A stretch of DNA of 64,000 bases. Source: Corynebacterium liangguodongii (lineage in GTDB: Bacteria > Actinomycetota > Actinomycetes > Mycobacteriales > Mycobacteriaceae). Both the position numbers and the translations under genes were made by a program. Where the stretch lies: contig NZ_CP026948.1 in the NCBI RefSeq assembly GCF_003070865.1, positions 744,001 through 808,000 of the forward strand, read 5' to 3'. Positions within the stretch are counted from its first letter, which is position 1. Every line of letters begins with the position of its first letter. Positions 57,301 through 64,000 of this stretch are shown in pieces. The notes under the pieces were generated by a model. The model ran no database searches. It was not told where the DNA came from and was given only the letters and a program-made list of their open reading frames with translations.

Positions 57301-58773
57301 ATGATGGAAAAAGACCAGGTCAAACGATACTTCCGTACGCAGCGTCCGGGCGATGCACGTGCGGAGCTGGCGCAACGCAAGCGGGACATTGACTTCGAGC
57401 TCTACTCGCCGTGGGCCGATCCGACGTACATCGTCGACGACTTCGAGCTTGAGGTAACGGGGATCCAGGAGGCAACGGGGGAGTCCAAGGCGACGGTGGA
57501 GAAGGCGATCTTCGCCTACCGGCGCCTGGCGGATCTGCCCTGGCTGCGGGCGATTCAAGAGTCGACTCGGCTGCTCGATGTCAAACGCCTCGTCGCCATC
57601 GACAACGTCGTGGCCGAACTTGGCCCGGAATTATCCGCCGAGGTGCTCGGGACGATCGACGAGTACCTCGCCGCGATGTTCACGCCCAAGAAGGCGGATC
57701 AGCCACTGGTTGCGCCGCGGGCGTTGACCCGACGCCTGCACCGGTTCATCGCGAAGTTGGATGAGCGGGTCGGTTTTAACCAGCGCAAGCGCGACGAGCG
57801 CGACAAACCCGCGGGGAAATTCACGCTCTATGAGTTTTCCGGAGCCAAGCGCTCGGGTCTGACGGTCGAATGCGATAACGCCACCAGTGCCTTGATGGCG
57901 GAATACCGCCGCCAGGTTGCGCGTGAACACAAACTCACCGAGGCGGAGGCTGCACAGCTCATCCTTACAGGAGGAGTGCACGGTCAGCCCCGCGTGACCA
58001 TTTTTGGCTACGCCCCGGTGACTCCCAGTGGCGAGGTTGTGCCGGGGGCGTCGGTGTTCTTCCCGGGCCACGGGTGGACCGATGCGGCGGGCACGGCGGC
58101 CCTCGACGAGCTTACTGAGGGCAACCCGCCGCGCGTGGTCAACCTCGATGCCGTCGCTGCCCACGCCATCGACGGCTACGTTCCCTCCGCGAACATGAGG
58201 GCGTATGCGGTCGCTAGAGACGGAGTGTGCCTGTGGCCGGGATGCCAGAGACCGGCGGAGAAGTGCCAGCTCGATCACCGCGTCCCGTACGATGAGGGCG
58301 GCGCGACGACGCCGAGCAATCTCTACTCACTCTGCGCCACGCACCACAATCTGAAGACCGACCGGCGCGCATACTACGTTCCGGACCCGGTCACGGGCGA
58401 CGTGGTGTGGCTATTCGGAGACGGCACGTACGCGCTCGCCGAGCCGGAGGGGTTCATTGGCGAGCAACTCAACCAGCGTAACCCGAGGTGGAACATCAAC
58501 CTCGACGCGAGGCGCAGGGAAAGGGATAGGGTGACAACGTTTTACGCTCGGGGGCACAAGATCCTCGACGAGTTCGACGCCACCGGGAACCGCGCCGCCT
58601 GCGAGAGCGCATTGGACGCGCTCGAGGCTGAGTTTAAAATGCGCTTCCCCTTTGAGATACCACCCGAGATGTATTACGAGCACCCCTGGAATCCCGAGGA
58701 AGGAGGCGAGCCCCTCGCAGACTACGAGGCGAGAATCGCGAGACTTATCGCGAGCGACCCATTCGGGCGATGA
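57301..58773 (+). CDS. DUF222 / HNH endonuclease domain protein
   Basis: This 490-residue protein has an N-terminal DUF222 region (about 60-290) and a C-terminal HNH nuclease motif: CLWPGCQRPAEKCQLDH, then ATTPSNLYSLCATHHNLK, with the C-x4-C/C-x2-H zinc-type pattern and the H-N-H residues intact. This 13E12-like family is repeated many times in mycobacterial and corynebacterial genomes and its role is unknown. AAAAGGGGGG lies directly before ATG 57301. Its 3' end overlaps the convergent crtI by 29 bp. It sits next to decayed genes, suggesting a flexible site. Confidence 0.85.
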   Translation: MMEKDQVKRYFRTQRPGDARAELAQRKRDIDFELYSPWADPTYIVDDFELEVTGIQEATGESKATVEKAIFAYRRLADLPWLRAIQESTRLLDVKRLVAIDNVVAELGPELSAEVLGTIDEYLAAMFTPKKADQPLVAPRALTRRLHRFIAKLDERVGFNQRKRDERDKPAGKFTLYEFSGAKRSGLTVECDNATSALMAEYRRQVAREHKLTEAEAAQLILTGGVHGQPRVTIFGYAPVTPSGEVVPGASVFFPGHGWTDAAGTAALDELTEGNPPRVVNLDAVAAHAIDGYVPSANMRAYAVARDGVCLWPGCQRPAEKCQLDHRVPYDEGGATTPSNLYSLCATHHNLKTDRRAYYVPDPVTGDVVWLFGDGTYALAEPEGFIGEQLNQRNPRWNINLDARRRERDRVTTFYARGHKILDEFDATGNRAACESALDALEAEFKMRFPFEIPPEMYYEHPWNPEEGGEPLADYEARIARLIASDPFGR

Positions 58774-60253
58774 CGTTCTCCGCGCTGATCAGGCACATTG
58801 GCACACCCACGCCGGGTAGCGTCGTCGCGCCCGCGTAATAGAGGTTGCTCAGCTTCTTCGATGCGTTGCGCCCGCGCAGGAAAGCCGATCCGCGCAGCGT
58901 GTGTGCTGGGCCGAGGGCACCACCCGACCACGCGTTGTAGCGACTCGCGAAGTCGGTGGGGCCGAGCGTACGCGCAACGGTAATGTGGTCTCGGAAGTTC
59001 TCGATCCCGCACCAGGACCCGATGCGGTCGATGGCGGCGTCGCCAAGCGAGGCGACGGCCGGGGACGCGACGTCCTCGTACAGGTCGCCGTGCCCGAAAC
59101 CCTCCGCCGCGGCGACGGGGATGAGGACGAAAAGGTTCTCGCAACCCGCGGGCGCGGTGGAGGGATCCGTTGCTGATGGCTTGGACACGTAGATCGACCG
59201 CGATGCCCCGTCGCGGCTGTCAAACACAGCATCGAAATCCGGCTCCCAGTCCCGGCTGAAAAGCAAATTATGGTGTGCAAGCTGGGGCAGCTTCTTGTCG
59301 GTTCCCAGCATGACGAGCACGGCGCCGATCCCGGGGTCGCGCGCCGCGAACCAGAGGTCGCTGAAGGTGCGCTTGGATGGAGGCAGAAGCCGAGTCTCGG
59401 TGAAGTGCAGGTCTGCCGTGGACACAACGGCGTCAGCAAGCAGCCAGGTCCCATCCGTCAGGCGCACGCCTGTGGCGCTTGAGCCGGAATAGGTAATCGC
59501 CTCGACATCCGCGTTTAGGCGGATCTCGGCGCCATTCTCGCAGGCCAGGGAGGCGAGCGCCGAGACGACGGCGGAGAAGCCGCGGCGCGGGTAGCGCACG
59601 CCCTCCACGAGGTCGGTATGGCTCATGAGGTGGTAGAGCGAGGGCGTTCGTGCGGGGTGCGAGGAGAGGAAAACTGCCGGGTAAGTCAAAATCTGGCGCA
59701 GCCGCCGATCGCGAAATTTCTTCTCGACGACCCCCTCAAGCCCTTCTGTCAACAACCGCGCCAATTTGAGGTAGCGGCCGCGCAGGGAGCGCGAGAAAAA
59801 CGGACGGGGAGAGTCGAAGGTGGTGTATAGGAAGTGCTCGACGGCCAGGTGGTAGGCCTCGGCCGCAGAGTCGAGATAGGCAGAGAGGGTGGGGCCTGCG
59901 CCGGGCTCGATGGCGTCGAAAAGAGCGATGGCGCGGTCGCGGCCCGAGTAGACATCGAGAGGCTCTTCATCCTCCGGGAAGATTCGGTAGGCCGGGGCGA
60001 GATCGACAAGGTCGAGCACGTCGGACGCGCGCAGGCCGAAGATCCCGAAGAAGTGGTCGAACGCCTCCGGCATGAGATACCACGACGGCCCTGTGTCGAA
60101 GCGGTAGCCGTCGATGGTTTCCTCTCCCGCCCGGCCGCCGACCTCGCCCAGGCGCTCGATGACGGTGACGCGAAACCCCTCGCGCCCGAGCAGCGCTGCG
60201 GTGGCGAGACCGGCGACCCCGGCGCCGATGACGATCGCGGTGCGCTCAGCCAC
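58745..60253 (-). CDS. crtI: Phytoene desaturase
   Basis: CrtI is an FAD enzyme introducing double bonds into phytoene to give neurosporene or lycopene. The 502 residues from GTG 60253 have the FAD loop IVIGAGVAGLATAALLGREG, EVGGRAGEETIDGYRFDTGPSWYLMPEAF, and the C-terminal NLYYAGATTLPGVGVPMCLISAENV signature. The start overlaps crtB by 8 bp. The longer open frame upstream is antisense-like sequence of crtB. No cyclase, crtE or crtEb is nearby, so the final carotenoid is unknown. Confidence 0.93.
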   Translation of the reverse strand: MAERTAIVIGAGVAGLATAALLGREGFRVTVIERLGEVGGRAGEETIDGYRFDTGPSWYLMPEAFDHFFGIFGLRASDVLDLVDLAPAYRIFPEDEEPLDVYSGRDRAIALFDAIEPGAGPTLSAYLDSAAEAYHLAVEHFLYTTFDSPRPFFSRSLRGRYLKLARLLTEGLEGVVEKKFRDRRLRQILTYPAVFLSSHPARTPSLYHLMSHTDLVEGVRYPRRGFSAVVSALASLACENGAEIRLNADVEAITYSGSSATGVRLTDGTWLLADAVVSTADLHFTETRLLPPSKRTFSDLWFAARDPGIGAVLVMLGTDKKLPQLAHHNLLFSRDWEPDFDAVFDSRDGASRSIYVSKPSATDPSTAPAGCENLFVLIPVAAAEGFGHGDLYEDVASPAVASLGDAAIDRIGSWCGIENFRDHITVARTLGPTDFASRYNAWSGGALGPAHTLRGSAFLRGRNASKKLSNLYYAGATTLPGVGVPMCLISAENVIARMGRSR

Positions 60254-61115
60254 GGTGCCTCCCCAGTGCCCTGGCGGCGAGGTAGAGCTTGCGGTGGTTT
60301 GACACGGAGATGCGTGCAGATGCCAACGCAGCTGCAGGGGTGGCGTCGATAAGGTTAGTGAGCTCGGTGAAGATGGCGTGCGCCGCGGCAACACCGGCGC
60401 GGCAGGAGCGCGGTAGTAGAGCGATGGCGCGCTCGGCGCGCGCGAGCTCGGAACGGATCTCGGCGACGAGCCCCGCCTTGGCATGGTCGTCAAGTTCGCG
60501 ACCAATAAGCCGGGGAAAGTAGGTGCGGCCGAGCTCGTTGTGATCCTCGCCTAAGTCGCGCAGGAAATTGACCTTTTGGAAGGCCGATCCGAGTGCGCGT
60601 GCCCCGGAATCGAGCTCGCGGCGCACGTCGGCATCGACTGGGGCATCGGCGAGGAACGCATTGACGCACATGAGACCGATGACCTCGGCTGAACCATACA
60701 CGTAGGACTCGAACTCTGCCGGGGCATAGGACCTCTGTGTCAGGTCGCGGCGCATCGAGGCGAAAAACGCCTCGAGGTGGGAGTCGTCGAAGCGGCAGCG
60801 GCGAGCGCTGTTCGCGAAAGCATGGAGGACCGGATCGGTGTGGAAACGCGTCGCCGATGCGCGGCGGACGCTGGCCTCGTAGGTATCGAGAAGCGCAGCT
60901 TTCTCGCTCCCTCCCGCACCGTCGACGATCTCGTCGGCGATGCGGGCCATGGCGTAGAGGTTGCGCACGTCCCGCCGTACCGCGGGGCCGAGCAGGCGCG
61001 TGGCCAGCGAGAAGCTGGTGGAATACTCAGCGATGACCTGAGCGGCGACGCGGTCGCACGCGCGGTCGTAGTGCGATAGGGCGGCATTCACACCTCTAAA
61101 GAGTAAACGTGACAC
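60246..61115 (-). CDS. crtB: Phytoene synthase
   Basis: This 289-residue isoprenoid synthase joins two geranylgeranyl diphosphates into phytoene. YSTSFSLATRLLGPAVRRDVRNLYAMARIADEIVDG contains the first Asp-rich region, and FLRDLGEDHNELGRTYFPRL the second. GTG 61115 gives a start (SRLLFRGVNAALSHYDRA) in register with other CrtB; GTG 61091 with AGAGG upstream is an alternative. It is upstream of and coupled to crtI. The divergent gene is Bax-inhibitor-like, 166 bp away. Confidence 0.92.
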   Translation of the reverse strand: MSRLLFRGVNAALSHYDRACDRVAAQVIAEYSTSFSLATRLLGPAVRRDVRNLYAMARIADEIVDGAGGSEKAALLDTYEASVRRASATRFHTDPVLHAFANSARRCRFDDSHLEAFFASMRRDLTQRSYAPAEFESYVYGSAEVIGLMCVNAFLADAPVDADVRRELDSGARALGSAFQKVNFLRDLGEDHNELGRTYFPRLIGRELDDHAKAGLVAEIRSELARAERAIALLPRSCRAGVAAAHAIFTELTNLIDATPAAALASARISVSNHRKLYLAARALGRHRG

Positions 61116-61281
61116 ACCCTGTGCGCGCCAAGGGGGCGCGTCGCTGCGCATCCAGGGACGAAGGCGGAGGCGCTGAGTATGCAGCATGTCGGCAATGTTC
61201 GTGGGAACTATCCGCCTGAATAGTTCGTTATAGCTCTATGAGTACGTACCAATCCCTCACCATGAAAGGAAAACGGGGATA

Positions 61282-62064
61282 GTGAGAAGCAACAACCCTG
61301 TCTTGTCCCAGCTCCCGCAGGCGGGAAGCGAGGCGGGCTACGGGTACCAGCAGAACTACCAGCCAAGCACCCGCCGCCCGATGACTGTTGATGATGTCGT
61401 GACCAAGACCGGCATCACCCTCGCGGTTATCGTCGCGTGCGCGGTGGCCAACACGGCGATCGCTCTGACCGGTAACCCCGGCCTGACCTCGATTCTGACC
61501 TTCGTCGGCGCCATCGGTGGTTTTATCACCGTCTTGGTCCACAGCTTTGGCAAGAACTTCGGTTCCCGCACCGTGACCCTGATCTATGCGGTCTTCGAGG
61601 GCCTCTTCGTCGGCGGATTCTCCGTCGTCATGTCGGGCTGGGTGATCGGGAACGCGAACGCGGGCGCGATGATTGCCCAGGCAATCCTCGGCACCCTCGG
61701 CGTGTTCCTCGGCATGCTCTACGTCTACAAGACCGGCGCGGTGAAGGTCACCCCGCGGTTTAACCGCATCCTCACCGGGGCAATCTTCGGCGTGGCCATC
61801 ATGGCTTTGGGTAACCTTGTGCTGTTCCTTTTCACGGGCATGAACCCGCTGCGCGACGGTGGCCCGCTCGCCATCATCTTCGGCATCGTGTGCATCATCT
61901 TGGCCGCGCTGTCCTTCCTGCAGGATTTCGACCTCGCGGACAAGCTCGTGCGCACCGGCGCACCGTCCGAGATGGCCTGGGGCGTCGCTCTCGGCCTCGC
62001 GGTAACACTCGTGTGGCTCTACACCGAGATCCTGCACCTGCTCTCGCAGGCGCAACGCGACTAG
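61282..62064 (+). CDS. Bax inhibitor-1/YccA-family membrane protein
   Basis: The 260 residues have a polar N-terminus with Tyr/Gln (YGYQQNYQPST) and seven hydrophobic helices in the BI-1/YccA-type arrangement. MTVDDVVTKTGITL and the near-C-terminal FLQDFDLADKLVRTGAPSEMAWGVALGLAVTLVWLYTEILHLL are typical of the actinobacterial group. Function is not established; relatives act as ion leak channels or protease modulators. GTG 61282 is preceded by GGGGATA and an AAAGGA further up. A strong terminator follows at 62075. Confidence 0.85.
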   Translation: MRSNNPVLSQLPQAGSEAGYGYQQNYQPSTRRPMTVDDVVTKTGITLAVIVACAVANTAIALTGNPGLTSILTFVGAIGGFITVLVHSFGKNFGSRTVTLIYAVFEGLFVGGFSVVMSGWVIGNANAGAMIAQAILGTLGVFLGMLYVYKTGAVKVTPRFNRILTGAIFGVAIMALGNLVLFLFTGMNPLRDGGPLAIIFGIVCIILAALSFLQDFDLADKLVRTGAPSEMAWGVALGLAVTLVWLYTEILHLLSQAQRD

Positions 62065-62074
62065 CACAGGCGAC

Positions 62075-62110
62075 AAAAATCCCGCCCAGACGCCACCGGG
62101 CGGGATTTTT
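62075..62110. terminator. Bidirectional intrinsic terminator
   Basis: A perfect 13-bp inverted repeat, AAAAATCCCGCCC and GGGCGGGATTTTT around a 10-nt loop, lies between the BI-1-like gene and the convergent lipoprotein gene. A-run and T-run flanks on both sides make it a terminator in both directions. Confidence 0.95.
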
Positions 62111-62123
62111 CAGTTTTCGGGGG

Positions 62124-62627
62124 CTAGTACTGGGTACCCGGGTTGACCGAGACGCCAGCGACGCTCACCGTCGTGTACTGGAGGCCGCCGTTGACTTCCT
62201 GCGGGCTGCCGAGCACGATCTCGGTGTTCTCAACCCGGCGGTCCGGGTCAACTGTGACGCGCGTGCCGGTGCCGGTGGCGATGGTGGAGCTCCACTCGTC
62301 CCAGGTGATGTCCTCAATAAAGTCGTTCTGGTCCTGGCACGACAGGGTGATGCGCTTTGGCTCGGAACCCGCCGGCTTGCCGCAGTCGATGAAGACGGGG
62401 GTGCCGGAAGCCTCGATCGGTGCTGCGGCTTCGGCGACGTTGGAGCGCGGTGCTGATTCCGCGCTGGCCTGCGCAGCGCCCGCCAGGGAGCGCGGGTCTT
62501 GCGTGGTGGCGGTGTCAACCTTCTCCGCGGAGTCGACCTGGTGAGGCGGGGAGCACGCCGCTAGCCCGAGCGCGGCGAGCGCGAAGAATCCGGCGGCGAT
62601 GGCTTTGGAGGTGTGCTTGCTATTCAC
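62124..62627 (-). CDS. Putative lipoprotein
   Basis: The 167-residue frame from GTG 62627 begins with a signal peptide and lipobox, SKAIAAGFFALAALGLAAC, lipidated Cys about residue 25. A low-complexity Ala/Ser/Glu region (DTATTQDPRSLAGAAQ) is followed by a compact domain with IDCGKPAGSEPKRITLSCQDQND, two Cys likely in a disulfide. It is a conserved type of corynebacterial lipoprotein next to greA, with no assigned function. AGGA is 9 nt upstream. It ends just before the terminator. Confidence 0.75.
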   Translation of the reverse strand: MNSKHTSKAIAAGFFALAALGLAACSPPHQVDSAEKVDTATTQDPRSLAGAAQASAESAPRSNVAEAAAPIEASGTPVFIDCGKPAGSEPKRITLSCQDQNDFIEDITWDEWSSTIATGTGTRVTVDPDRRVENTEIVLGSPQEVNGGLQYTTVSVAGVSVNPGTQY

Positions 62628-62643
62628 AGTCTGTGATCCTTCT

Positions 62644-63168
62644 CTACGAGCGCGAGCGTGGGGTTGCGGCCTTATCCGAATCATACGGCTCCGCGGTGAC
62701 GACGGTGACCGAAATCTCGCGGCCGTTCGGCGCGAGGTAGGTGCGCGTCTCGCCCTCGGAGGCACCGACAACGGCGGCACCGAGCGGGGAGCTCTCGGAG
62801 TAGGTCTCCAGGTCCTTGTTGTCGGTTGAGGCGGCGCGGGTGCCGATGAGGAAGGTTTCCTTGTCGCTCTCGTCACCGTTGTAGTAGACGTGGACGACGG
62901 ACCCGACCTGGGCGACGCCCTCGACGATGCCGGCGCGCTCGGTCGTGGTGTTGGCCAGGATCTCCGAGATCTGCTTGATCCGGGCCTCCTCCTGGTCCTG
63001 CTGCTCGCGCGCCGCGTCGTAGCCGGCGTTTTCCTTCAGGTCGCCCTCTTCGCGGCGTTCGTTGATCTCCGCGGCGATGACCGGGCGGTTGTCGATGAGG
63101 GCCTGCAGCTCGTTTTCGAGCTTCGCCTTCATCTCCGGGGTGATGTACTGCTTCTGGGCTTCAGCCAT
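62644..63168 (-). CDS. greA: Transcription elongation factor GreA
   Basis: GreA rescues backtracked RNA polymerase by stimulating transcript cleavage. The 174 residues have the N-terminal coiled coil with YITPEMKAKLENELQAL, the tip acidic residues in REEGDLKENAGYDAAREQQ, and the C-terminal domain with VYYNGDESDKETFLIG and SPLGAAVVGASEGETRTY. ATG 63168 is the family start. The C-terminus has an extra basic tail (SDKAATPRSRS). It lies in the conserved mca-DUF4307-greA group. Confidence 0.95.
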   Translation of the reverse strand: MAEAQKQYITPEMKAKLENELQALIDNRPVIAAEINERREEGDLKENAGYDAAREQQDQEEARIKQISEILANTTTERAGIVEGVAQVGSVVHVYYNGDESDKETFLIGTRAASTDNKDLETYSESSPLGAAVVGASEGETRTYLAPNGREISVTVVTAEPYDSDKAATPRSRS

Positions 63169-63232
63169 GCGGGATGCACCTTCCGTCACTGGGGATTACA
63201 TGGAATACTCGCCGGCGAATTCTATCACGCAG

Positions 63233-63661
63233 CTAGGGGGTGACATCCATGTAGAAGGGGATATCGGTTGAGCACCCATAGACCCGGCCGGAAACCGCGG
63301 GGGCGCGCACGGGGAGCTCGATGCCGACGTGGGTGAGCTTCTCGCCCCCCGCGGGTACGATCACTTCACGACGCCCCACCTCAGCGAAGTCGTAATCCAC
63401 CGCGGTGACGATGCAATACGATGGCACCGAGGGGTCTTTGCGGGTGATGTCGATCCAAAGCTTCGTGGAGGCGTCGTCAATCGCTTCTTGCGTGACAAAG
63501 TTGGCCGACACCGGCACCTGCAGGCGCTGAAGCAATCGAGTAGCGCCCGCGACGATGACGAGCAGCACCATGAGCGTTGCGGCGATGGCGAACACCTTGC
63601 CCCCCGGCCCGGAAGCGGGGTTGGCAGAGTAGCGTGCGCGCGGGGGTGCGGGGGGAGTCAC
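63233..63661 (-). CDS. DUF4307 family membrane protein
   Basis: This 142-residue protein has a Pro/Arg-rich N-terminus (MTPPAPPRARYSANP), one transmembrane helix (VFAIAATLMVLLVIVAGATRLL) and a C-terminal extracytoplasmic domain with LWIDITRKDPSVPSYCIVTAVDYDFAEVGRREV. This is DUF4307, which in actinobacteria lies between greA and the divergent mca. The beta-sandwich-like domain has two Cys. Function is unknown. Confidence 0.85.
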   Translation of the reverse strand: MTPPAPPRARYSANPASGPGGKVFAIAATLMVLLVIVAGATRLLQRLQVPVSANFVTQEAIDDASTKLWIDITRKDPSVPSYCIVTAVDYDFAEVGRREVIVPAGGEKLTHVGIELPVRAPAVSGRVYGCSTDIPFYMDVTP

Positions 63662-63770
63662 GTCGAGATGGTCCTTAGAGTAAGCGGGTGTTCGCGTCGA
63701 TGCTACGTCGATGGTACTAAGATGGGGGGCCGTTCATGAAGTCATCACCACACACGGCTGGAGAAGCGGT

Positions 63771-64000
63771 ATGCGCCTACTAGCAGTTCACGCTCACCCG
63801 GACGACGAGTCTTCGAAGGGAGCGGCGACCCTGGCGCGCTACGCGGATCAAGGGCACCGCGTCAAGGTGGTCACCTGCACCGACGGTCAGCGCGGCGACA
63901 TCTTGAACCCGGCGATGGATCGCCCCGGCGTGCTAGAGAACATGACCACGGTGCGCCGAGAAGAGATGGCCCGCGCGGCCGCCGCGCTCGGCGTCGAGCA
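63771..64000 (+). CDS. mca: Mycothiol S-conjugate amidase (3' end cut by window)
   Basis: The first 76 residues are visible: [27 protein letters not shown] followed by [18 protein letters not shown]. The AHPDDE motif carries the zinc ligands and catalytic Asp of the MshB/Mca deacetylase family. The segment [13 protein letters not shown] and the neighbouring DUF4307 and greA genes point to Mca, which splits mycothiol conjugates for detoxification, rather than MshB. The stop is outside the window. It depends on the inositol made by ino1. Confidence 0.88.
   Translation, partial: MRLLAVHAHPDDESSKGAATLARYADQGHRVKVVTCTDGQRGDILNPAMDRPGVLENMTTVRREEMARAAAALGVE

Overview
The window is high-GC actinobacterial chromosome, almost certainly from a Corynebacterium. 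Four things point there: a mycothiol S-conjugate amidase start next to greA and a DUF4307 gene; the rpf2-rsmA-ispE-ABC-F gene order; a BetP transporter with a basic C-terminal osmosensing tail beside metG and divergent from pmt/rsmI; and two overlapping pth genes with rplY. Genes are dense, often overlap by 4 bp, and there are no phage genes, IS elements, CRISPR arrays or rRNA genes. Only one gene-free gap exceeds 300 bp (41653-42000); it holds a prfC-like remnant and a CRP/GlxR-type site.

Layout. 1-14.9 kb is core: a cut-off ZAS-type membrane protein, pmt, rsmI, betP, metG, small conserved genes, tatD, rpf2, rsmA, ispE, an exonuclease and an ABC-F protein. 14.9-20.3 kb holds an NRAMP-like carrier convergent with a three-gene operon (pxpA, fused pxpB-pxpC, fused biotin carboxylase-BCCP), probably for 5-oxoproline or a related cyclic amide. 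20.3-23.9 kb carries an ABM monooxygenase, ppk2, a DNA glycosylase, the long-type GAPDH and a short DoxX remnant. 23.9-26.2 kb is a two-gene operon resembling plant and bacterial SQD1/SQD2, so sulfoquinovosyl lipid synthesis is predicted. 26.4-31.7 kb has mixed metabolic and membrane genes.

31.8-41.7 kb is a branched-chain acyl-CoA catabolic block: thiolase, 3-hydroxyisobutyryl-CoA hydrolase, enoyl-CoA hydratase, acyl-CoA synthetase, TetR regulator, acyl-CoA dehydrogenase, SDR, methylmalonate-semialdehyde dehydrogenase and 3-hydroxyisobutyrate dehydrogenase. Together these would take isobutyryl-CoA (valine) and 2-methylbutyryl-CoA (isoleucine) to propionyl-CoA and acetyl-CoA. Two 24-bp near-palindromes of the same architecture precede the thiolase gene and the acyl-CoA dehydrogenase gene, the latter shared with tetR. 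They are good operator candidates.

42-55.9 kb is core again: ino1, prfC, two pth, rplY, a frameshifted MFS gene, prs, glmU, an MFS exporter, tRNA-Gln, a TetR regulator and mfd. From 55.98 to 57.2 kb the sequence is decaying: a tRNA-Leu(UAA), then wrecks of an SGNH hydrolase and a lipoprotein. A DUF222/HNH nuclease, crtI-crtB, a Bax-inhibitor-like protein with a strong terminator, a lipoprotein, greA, DUF4307 and the mca start finish the window.
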